Position numbers and translations under genes: made by a program
Notes under the pieces: generated by a model
Told to the model about the DNA's origin: nothing
What the model saw: only the letters and a program-made list of their open reading frames with translations
Databases searched by the model: none
In this document: piece after piece, positions 58,883 to 64,000 of the stretch
Layout: every line of letters starts with the position of its first letter
How positions within the stretch are numbered: position 1 is the first letter of the stretch
DNA from: Nitrospira sp.
Lineage (GTDB): Bacteria > Nitrospirota > Nitrospiria > Nitrospirales > Nitrospiraceae
Length of the DNA stretch: 64,000 nucleotides
Assembly: GCA_005116955.1 (NCBI GenBank)
Contig: SWDI01000003.1
Coordinates: forward strand, 369,335 to 433,334
Direction of reading: 5' to 3'

Positions 58883-59935
58883 TTACTCGGCCAATCGGCA
58901 TTGTCCCTGATCATAATGGTCTGGAACTTGTGTCACTTCAAGCGGCAAGCCTTCTACCGTGGCTCGTCGAGTAGGCGCGTATTCCGCGTCCACCCATCTG
59001 CGGTGCATGTGATTCAGCCGACCCGACTCCTCCAGACGAAACAGCAGATTGTTCAAGAGCCATTGTAACTGACTATGCCCGTCTCTTGTCACGATGGACA
59101 GATCCTCATGAGTCAGAACCAAGGGGGTCTCGTCGATGCGTGTTAAGAGCCGCCAATCCTGCCAGACCCGTTTCGTTACATACTCGAGGATGGAATGGTT
59201 GGTCAGGATGACATCGATATTCAGATCCTTCGATTCAATGGAGGCTGGAAGCGAATCGCAGATGACCATGCGAACCCGTTTGAGATTGGCTTTGGCATAC
59301 TGGTGAGAGGATCGTCCCTTCTGAACGGCGACGGTTAAGCCGGCAAAGCCTTCCTGGACGGCTGCGAGCGTATCCCAATTCCCGTTCTGCTTTCTAAATT
59401 GCATCCGCACACGCTCTGCCACCTCTGGCTTTCGGATGATGGCGGCGATTCCGTCGTCGCGCAGGTACGGAGCCGAAAACCAGAGGCCGGCCGGCCTTGT
59501 ACCGGGAACAGTCCCGCTCACGGACGAGACAAAGAGATCGAGCTGCCCTTCGTTCATCTTGATGAAGAGATCAGGGAAACGAGTGACGTGCAGGGTTGGA
59601 ACAATGGGGGTCGATCGGCCACAATGAGTAGTAAGTGCATCGGCAACCTCTCGGATCAGTTCGATGTCCAGACCTGTGACGCGGATACCCTCATTCGTGT
59701 AGACCGCGGGAAACACAAACGGACGAAACGGTTCTACTGAAATGCCGACCCGCAATTGGCCTCGCGTGCAGATCGTGGAGAGTTCATCGCGGTTCAATGG
59801 ATGGACCATCGTCACCGCATCGTAGACCAGCCCGCATCCCTGTAAGAGAACCAACGCTGCCACCAATAGGCTGCCATGCCACCAGCCGGAATAGTTCTTC
59901 CCGTTGTTGAAGCCGGCCATTCGTCTTATTCGCAT
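58883..59935 (-). CDS. Extracellular solute-binding lipoprotein, family 3
   Basis: A periplasmic-binding-protein-like lipoprotein: an N-terminal hydrophobic stretch with lipobox-like LLQGC (WWHGSLLVAALVLLQGCGL), then ICTRGQLRVGISVEPFRPFV and LDIELIREVADALTTHCGRS. Such family-3 domains bind amino acids or act as sensors. There is no permease next to it, so a signalling or lyase-like role is as likely as transport. The exact start is uncertain (ATGs at 59947, 59935 and 59920). Confidence 0.75.
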   Translation of the reverse strand: MRIRRMAGFNNGKNYSGWWHGSLLVAALVLLQGCGLVYDAVTMVHPLNRDELSTICTRGQLRVGISVEPFRPFVFPAVYTNEGIRVTGLDIELIREVADALTTHCGRSTPIVPTLHVTRFPDLFIKMNEGQLDLFVSSVSGTVPGTRPAGLWFSAPYLRDDGIAAIIRKPEVAERVRMQFRKQNGNWDTLAAVQEGFAGLTVAVQKGRSSHQYAKANLKRVRMVICDSLPASIESKDLNIDVILTNHSILEYVTKRVWQDWRLLTRIDETPLVLTHEDLSIVTRDGHSQLQWLLNNLLFRLEESGRLNHMHRRWVDAEYAPTRRATVEGLPLEVTQVPDHYDQGQCRLAE

Positions 59936-59960
59936 GATCTCCTGCATGAAGCGCATCGCA

Positions 59961-60566
59961 TTACAGCCGAACCCCGATTGTGAACAGCCATTGCTGCGAC
60001 AGATCGGCTCTGTCTTTAAAGTCGATCTCGAACCGAGTGTACTGAAGCCCCATGTCGACCGAAAACCCATGCGCCACTGGGAATCGGACGCCCACCTGTC
60101 CTCCGTAGAGATACCCGGGGGAATCGGCGTCCCGTCCCGGAAGCGTTCCGCCGATCAGGACTCCGATGTACGGCACGGCCCGATCTTCTAGCGGTCCGAA
60201 GAGGACATGCCGGATGACTCGATTGAGCGGGCTCGTTTTAGGGAAATTCAAGACGTCGATGAAGTTATTCCAGCGGGGGTTGAGGAACAGCGAATGTTGA
60301 TCGGTGACAAAGTTAGGTGTGTGGTGGCTGTAGTACTGATACACCGTCCTCATCTCCAGTTGCCCATATCGAAGAGCCGTGATCCCCACCTGCGCCGCGA
60401 TGACTCTGGCCTGTGGCGCGAAGCTGCGTTGGTTGAAGGAGATATCAAAGTTAATGGGACGGAGCGGAAGAATGTCGAGCACCGCCTCTTGGCTCACTGC
60501 TTCACCCGGCATCGCAGTTATGAGCAGGAATACAGCGACCAGAAATCGTGAAGCCTTGGTTTGCAG
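59961..60566 (-). CDS. Outer-membrane beta-barrel protein (possible CTG start)
   Basis: A beta-barrel-like protein of about 201 residues, ending with the aromatic-rich QQWLFTIGVRL typical of outer-membrane proteins and resembling lipid-A deacylase/acyloxyacyl-hydrolase-type barrels (VPYIGVLIGGTLPGRD, GYLYGGQVGVRFPVAHGFSV). From the first ATG (60512) the product would lack a signal, but the codons before it encode TKASRFLVAVFLLITAMPGE, a good signal peptide, and no ATG, GTG or TTG exists in that stretch. A CTG at 60566, behind a GAGGTGG, would be the likely start. Confidence 0.65.
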   Translation of the reverse strand: MQTKASRFLVAVFLLITAMPGEAVSQEAVLDILPLRPINFDISFNQRSFAPQARVIAAQVGITALRYGQLEMRTVYQYYSHHTPNFVTDQHSLFLNPRWNNFIDVLNFPKTSPLNRVIRHVLFGPLEDRAVPYIGVLIGGTLPGRDADSPGYLYGGQVGVRFPVAHGFSVDMGLQYTRFEIDFKDRADLSQQWLFTIGVRL

Positions 60567-60799
60567 TGCGCCACCTCGCGACCGTATCGTTACAAATTCC
60601 CGCTCGCTACATGATAGCGCAAGGCGAGGATGGATTTTCTAAACTTTTTCTGGAGGCTTGCTTAGGCGATCGCCAGGCATGCGATCCCGTGACAGATTCA
60701 GTCTGTCGCACACGATATCTGGGTATAGTAAATGGGTAGGTACGGGGCAACGAGAAAAGTGGCAGTAGACCATCGTCGCTATGTTAAAATCCGCCTCGC

Positions 60800-60889
60800 G
60801 CCGGAGTGGCGGAATAGGCAGACGCAAGGGACTTAAAATCCCTCGGGCTCAAAAGGCCCGTACCGGTTCGATCCCGGTCTCCGGCACCA
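60800..60889 (+). tRNA. tRNA-Leu (UAA)
   Basis: A class II tRNA with acceptor GCCGGAG (60800-60806) pairing CTCCGGC (60879-60885), D-loop GTGGCGGAATAGGCAGAC, anticodon loop CTTAAAA (anticodon TAA) in stem AGGGA/TCCCT, a long variable arm CGGGCTCAAAAGGCCCG, and TPsiC arm ACCGGTTCGATCCCGGT. CCA is encoded in the DNA (60887-60889). Confidence 0.97.
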
Positions 60890-60963
60890 CGATCAACAGG
60901 TAAGGTTCAGGCAGACAAGACTCAGCGGGTGCGTTGACTTTTAATATAGCGAAAGAAGGATTT

Positions 60964-61212
60964 ATGGACGTCAAGAAAGGACTTGTACTTGTCGGGAGCG
61001 TGGCCCTGGCTATTTTGGTCTTGGTAGGGGGGGCATGGGTCGTTACTGCGCCCCCGGAGAATATAGAGGCTTGGAAGGCGACGCAGTGCAACGAATACGT
61101 GGACCAGTTGGAAATGCTCAATCGTTACAAACTATTCTGGTCGTTTGTCCAACGGCGAGGGGCATTTAACGATTGCTTGAAAAGGATAGAGGAAAACGCC
61201 CAGAAACCCTAA
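60964..61212 (+). CDS. Small membrane-anchored protein
   Basis: An 82-residue protein with an N-terminal anchor (KKGLVLVGSVALAILVLVGG) and a soluble helical part with two Cys (CNEYVDQLE and FNDCLKRIEE), perhaps forming a disulfide in the periplasm. GAAGGATTT precedes the ATG. Unknown. Confidence 0.6.
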   Translation: MDVKKGLVLVGSVALAILVLVGGAWVVTAPPENIEAWKATQCNEYVDQLEMLNRYKLFWSFVQRRGAFNDCLKRIEENAQKP

Positions 61213-61332
61213 ATCGATCGACGGCCTATGGTCCGAGTGTTCTGTGCGGCATCACGGCGCTCATGTCGAGAAGGAATTGTGACTACCCTCCAACCAGTTG
61301 GCCAATGTCTCGGCGATGGGAGGCAGTCGTTT

Positions 61333-61842
61333 ATGAGGTTCTGCCGAAGATGCAAAGGGGTCAGACGAGCGAAGCCGTGGTGCCCCACTCTCGACACACT
61401 CCTCTTTCGTGACGGATTGTTATTCTCCACTGGTTGTCTCTTCCGCGCTGTTCCTCTGGTTTTCTCCCTCCTGGTTGCGTTCCAATTGCTAAGCGAGGCG
61501 CCTGCGTTTGCGGAATGGCTGTTGGTTGATGGTAACAACAAGGCAAAGATCTATGTCGATTCCGAGACCATCATCCGGAATGGTGAGCGGGTGAGCGTGA
61601 GGGTTTTGGATGATCTGAGGACCGCTCAGACACGATGGTTCAAGACGTACTTGTCTTCGCGCGGCCAGGAAGAGCACGACTGTTCGAACGAGCGCTTTCG
61701 GCTGCTGGCAGTGGAACATTTCGCTGGGAACATGGGAGCTGGTGAGGTGGTGTATCAGAAGTCAGGTGAGTCGGCCTGGGCACCTATTCCCAAAGGGACT
61801 CTCGCTCAATCAGTCTGGAAATTCGTCTGCAAGAAGAAGTGA
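61333..61842 (+). CDS. Surface-adhesin E-like exported protein
   Basis: A 169-residue protein with an internal hydrophobic signal (VPLVFSLLVAFQLLSEAPAF) and the adhesin-E-like domain AEWLLVDGNNKAKIYVDSET, then VSVRVLDDLRTAQTRWFKTY, SCNERF-type Cys and YQKSGESAWAPIPKGT. The function of this family is unclear. Start is ATG 61333 with GGGAGG upstream; shorter starts closer to the signal are possible. Confidence 0.7.
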   Translation: MRFCRRCKGVRRAKPWCPTLDTLLFRDGLLFSTGCLFRAVPLVFSLLVAFQLLSEAPAFAEWLLVDGNNKAKIYVDSETIIRNGERVSVRVLDDLRTAQTRWFKTYLSSRGQEEHDCSNERFRLLAVEHFAGNMGAGEVVYQKSGESAWAPIPKGTLAQSVWKFVCKKK

Positions 61843-61870
61843 TGGGTGGGGTAGACGGGTGCAGGGAGAA

Positions 61871-62188
61871 TCACGGCGAGGGTTTTTCCTGTCCACACAT
61901 CCAGCAGACGCCAAACTGACTTTCATGCCGCTCGCCGCATCCTGGGCATGTCCAGAAGTCTTGGTTTATTGGCAGTAACTCAGTTTCTTCTTCAAGTAAT
62001 TGACGTGCGTGATCGTAATCCTGATCTTGGAGTACCCACAGCTCCGGGAAAATCTCCACAAAGGGAATCTCTCCGGCAAGTCCTGAGGAACGCTGGTTCT
62101 TAATCATGCACTGGATGCCGGCCTGCTCAAGCAGTTCTTTGCGCATCTCAACCTCGATTAAGTTCTGAGAGACAAATACTTGTTTCAC
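61871..62188 (-). CDS. DUF2007 protein with C-terminal zinc ribbon
   Basis: A 105-residue protein: N-terminal DUF2007 (QVFVSQNLIEVEMRKELLEQ, AGIQCMIKNQ, FVEIFPELWVLQDQDYDHAR) and a C-terminal zinc ribbon (TCPGCGERHE, CWMCGQEK). DUF2007 proteins are small signal-transducing or regulatory proteins. Role unknown. Confidence 0.85.
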   Translation of the reverse strand: MKQVFVSQNLIEVEMRKELLEQAGIQCMIKNQRSSGLAGEIPFVEIFPELWVLQDQDYDHARQLLEEETELLPINQDFWTCPGCGERHESQFGVCWMCGQEKPSP

Positions 62189-62205
62189 GAAGATCTGCCA
62201 GGATG

Positions 62206-62310
62206 CCCCGCTCGGAAGAGCGGGGATGAATGGCAGCCCATAGCGAAGCGGAGGCCAATCCCTCTTGGTTTACAAGAGCCCCGCCTGGAAGGGCGGGGTT
62301 CTTTACTCAA
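62206..62310. other. Paired hairpins, possible IS200/IS605 right-end or terminator
   Basis: Two GC-rich hairpins: CCCCGCTC/GAGCGGGG (62206-62225, loop GGAA) and CCCCGCC/GGCGGGG (62279-62298), the second followed by TTCTTTACTCAAG. The second can act as a terminator on the plus strand. The pattern (hairpin, then a GCGAAGCGGAGG stretch, then hairpin and ...TTTACTCAAG) is reminiscent of TnpB-type IS200/IS605 right ends, but no transposase or tnpB remains. Confidence 0.35.
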
Positions 62311-62406
62311 GTACCCTAGATCCCGTCTGATCGTGAGTCAAGAATCCAGCTTCTGCCGCTAAGTTTGCCTTGACCTTCGGTCAATACTCGTGTAACCATC
62401 GGCTAC

Positions 62407-62763
62407 ATGATGGATCGTGAAGAGATTGCCATCGGGGTCTACCTCCGGCAAACAGCCGGTGACCGGCCTGGGATTATCGCGGTTGTCCACCGGGTCGGGA
62501 CAAGCTTGTCAGGGGAGTGGTTCTTTCAGTTGCGGTACCTTGGTTGTCCAGCCGGAACGAGGAAGAGGCCTGGTTCAGAGTGGAGTTTGAATCTTCGAGA
62601 AAAAGATCTGGCCCACTTCGACCTGATCGGACCATGGATCTCTGCGCAGACCTTGCTGGCATCGCGCCCGCCTTCCTCCAAACGAAAGAAAGAGCCCGCG
62701 CTTCTGACGTGGAGACGAGGGAGTCCACATCCGGATCAGCTTCGGATATTTGACGATTACTGA
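62407..62763 (+). CDS. Hypothetical protein
   Basis: A 118-residue protein with an N-terminal beta-rich half (EEIAIGVYLRQTAGDRPGII, GEWFFQLRYLG) and a basic tail. No recognised family. The ATG at 62407 is the first in frame. Low confidence; nothing supports a function. Confidence 0.45.
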   Translation: MMDREEIAIGVYLRQTAGDRPGIIAVVHRVGTSLSGEWFFQLRYLGCPAGTRKRPGSEWSLNLREKDLAHFDLIGPWISAQTLLASRPPSSKRKKEPALLTWRRGSPHPDQLRIFDDY

Positions 62764-62896
62764 GCGCAGCATCAGATCACAAGTGCTCTGGCCGCATCAC
62801 AAGCTTCCATCGGCTCCATAGAGCCTGTCTGACGTTGGTTCTTTGGCCATTGTTTTGGAGGTTATAGGTAACCTTTGGCTCCTACAAGGATGTTGA

Positions 62897-63208
62897 TTAC
62901 CTGTTTGCCCAAGGTTTGGGCTTCATACCGGAGAGATTTCTTGCGCCATGGACGATCGCCAGAATCTGAGCAGACCCTTTCTTTAGCCGATAGATCACTC
63001 GATAGCTTTGGAAAAGGAGTTCACGAATCTTTGGATCGGAGGCTTCAGGAACAAGTCGGCCACTTTCAGGGAATGAGGCAAGCCGATCAACCGAGAGGAT
63101 GAGACGCTCAACGATGGTATCAGCATACTCAGCGGAGTCTCTGGCAATGTAGTCTTGGATGTTTTCGAGATCCGAAACGGCGGGTTCAGTCCACTCGATG
63201 CGGGTCAT
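62897..63208 (-). CDS. ParE/RelE-family toxin
   Basis: A 103-residue ParE-like toxin: RIEWTEPAVSDLENIQDYIA, LILSVDRLASFPESGRLVPE, then PKIRELLFQSYRVIYRLKKG, the conserved C-terminal strand. Its ATG overlaps the antitoxin TGA (ATGA at 63208-63205). Confidence 0.88.
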   Translation of the reverse strand: MTRIEWTEPAVSDLENIQDYIARDSAEYADTIVERLILSVDRLASFPESGRLVPEASDPKIRELLFQSYRVIYRLKKGSAQILAIVHGARNLSGMKPKPWANR

Positions 63209-63384
63209 TTTTTAAGGAAGCGCTTTTTTACCGCATCGTGCGGCACCACTTTTCCTTCATCCGCCGCCTGAATGCCGGCTTCAATCTTCTTCCGGAGGTA
63301 AATCTCGTACATGATATCGTCCCACGTGGATTTCTCCGGCAACTTCTTCATCATCTCCAGCGCTTGCTTCTTCACTGTTGGCAT
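63205..63384 (-). CDS. Antitoxin partner of the ParE-like toxin (59 aa)
   Basis: A 59-codon gene: MPTVKKQALEMMKKLPEKST, then WDDIMYEIYLRKKIEAGIQA, ending LKK. This is the small, helical antitoxin type that regularly precedes ParE/RelE genes ('...WDDIMYEIYVRKKIExG...'). ATG at 63384. It ends with TGA overlapping the toxin start. Confidence 0.8.
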   Translation of the reverse strand: MPTVKKQALEMMKKLPEKSTWDDIMYEIYLRKKIEAGIQAADEGKVVPHDAVKKRFLKK

Positions 63385-63498
63385 ATGTGCCCTCTCAATA
63401 CTTGGCCCAAAGTGTAGGCCCCACTTGGCAGAGAGTCAAGAATACCACTCAGCTACGTTGCCGACACCCATCAAGGGTTGAGGTTGGAAACAGGTCGG

Positions 63499-63705
63499 AG
63501 CGGCGGCTCAGTGGGGATTCACCAAGCTGAGGTGTGAAAGCTTCTGCTCGGTCAGATGGCGGGTTTTTCTATCGAGTGCCTGGTGCATTTTCTTTCGCTG
63601 CTAGGACAAGACGTGGAAGTGACAGTTCACGAAGCTCCACGCGGAAGGCGGCGAGGGACAGTCAGGGTGAGAAGGGGTAAAAAGCCGAAAAAGATTGCTG
63701 GCTAA
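63499..63705 (+). pseudogene. HTH antitoxin (XRE/HigA-like) remnant with in-frame stop
   Basis: One frame reads GIHQAEV, TGA (63535-63537), KLLLGQMAGFSIECLVHFLS, LLGQDVEVTVHEAPRGRRRG and a stop at 63703. It is the C-terminal half of an XRE-type antitoxin (...QAEVSxLLxGxxxxFSxxRLxxFLxxLGxDVEIVV...). The Ser codon after QAEV is replaced by TGA and the N-terminal HTH is gone. No toxin gene accompanies it. Confidence 0.65.
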
Positions 63706-64000
63706 CCTGCCGAACGAGAGCATGGTCTTTGCTTTACCGGTGCGCCTCATTGAGCATGGTGGGAAGTGTAGGGGATGAACCTACTGCCCGCTGATTAAGA
63801 GTTCCGCCCCTCTCCAACCTGAGAACACTCAGGATACCCAAGACAACCAATTTTCACCACTTTCTGAGGATGAGGAATGAAAACACCTCATCCAAGTTTT
63901 CCTGAGTTATAACCAAATCTGGTGTTTGAGGGTTTGAAAAGACGCGGCGTATCTGGTTGATTTGTGATCGCGACACAACGAAGCAACCAAAGGATACGCC
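63706..64000. other. Right-edge stretch, no gene supported
   Basis: About 295 bases with no supported gene. A small inverted repeat GGATGAGG-CCTCATCC lies near 63868-63893. The window ends without reaching another gene. Confidence 0.4.

Noticed and set aside
1-64000. CRISPR array
   Set aside because: No set of evenly spaced direct repeats with unique spacers was found by reading, and no cas-like gene is present.

Overview
The window looks like a chromosomal segment of a Nitrospira-type bacterium (phylum Nitrospirota). This is an inference from gene content, not a database match. The pointers are a nitrite-oxidoreductase-gamma-like (NxrC/ethylbenzene dehydrogenase gamma type) protein next to two pentaheme cytochromes c, a gene for the prokaryotic ubiquitin-like protein Pup in an otherwise Gram-negative gene set, a K+-independent type H+-pyrophosphatase, and a long recA-recX-alaS-ruvX-mltG-deoC-deoB-ridA run.

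Layout. 1-6.7 kb: a periplasmic/energy module (TPR protein, TatA, NHL propeller, NxrC-like heme protein, PDZ protein, two paralogous pentaheme cytochromes), with copies of one intergenic repeat directly behind several stop codons. 6.9-11.7 kb: accessory genes (DUF4160/DUF2442 pair, AIPR defence protein, methyltransferase, PQQ-type sugar dehydrogenase). 12-20.7 kb: housekeeping (hppA, pup, recJ, rel, DUF192, flavodoxin, Bfd, nuclease). 20.7-22.9 kb: a small array of gene cassettes with attC-like boundaries and no integrase in view, one cassette carrying a HEPN-type RNxxxH motif. 23-28.8 kb: an ankyrin-gene remnant, an exported beta-propeller/IPT pair and a GGDEF-HDOD signalling operon. 29-37.3 kb: the recA-to-ridA strand. 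37.3-43 kb: toxin-antitoxin genes and a TA remnant, a DUF3800 gene and an IS110-family transposase with a candidate bridge RNA. 43-47.4 kb: a defence island (MAE_28990-type HEPN protein, DUF262 protein, XhoI/PaeR7I-like restriction enzyme and its methyltransferase). 47.4-56.4 kb: a short peptide gene, a RelE remnant, an exported endonuclease/phosphatase, a thioredoxin-like protein and addB-addA. 56.5-64 kb: lgt, a YtxH gene with a sigma-54-like promoter, an envelope operon (outer-membrane protein, solute-binding lipoprotein, Tll0287-like heme protein), tRNA-Leu(UAA), small envelope proteins, a ParE toxin-antitoxin pair and an HTH antitoxin remnant.

Themes. Core genes lie in long same-strand runs with overlapping stops and starts. 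The accessory blocks contain several toxin-antitoxin systems at different stages of decay, a type II restriction-modification system, stand-alone HEPN/AIPR/DUF262 proteins and cassette-like mobile units. The strongest candidates for something under-described are the 43-47 kb island, the cassette array at 20.9-22.85 kb, the structured RNA upstream of the IS110 transposase, and the repeat family that begins within 0-2 bases of stop codons.
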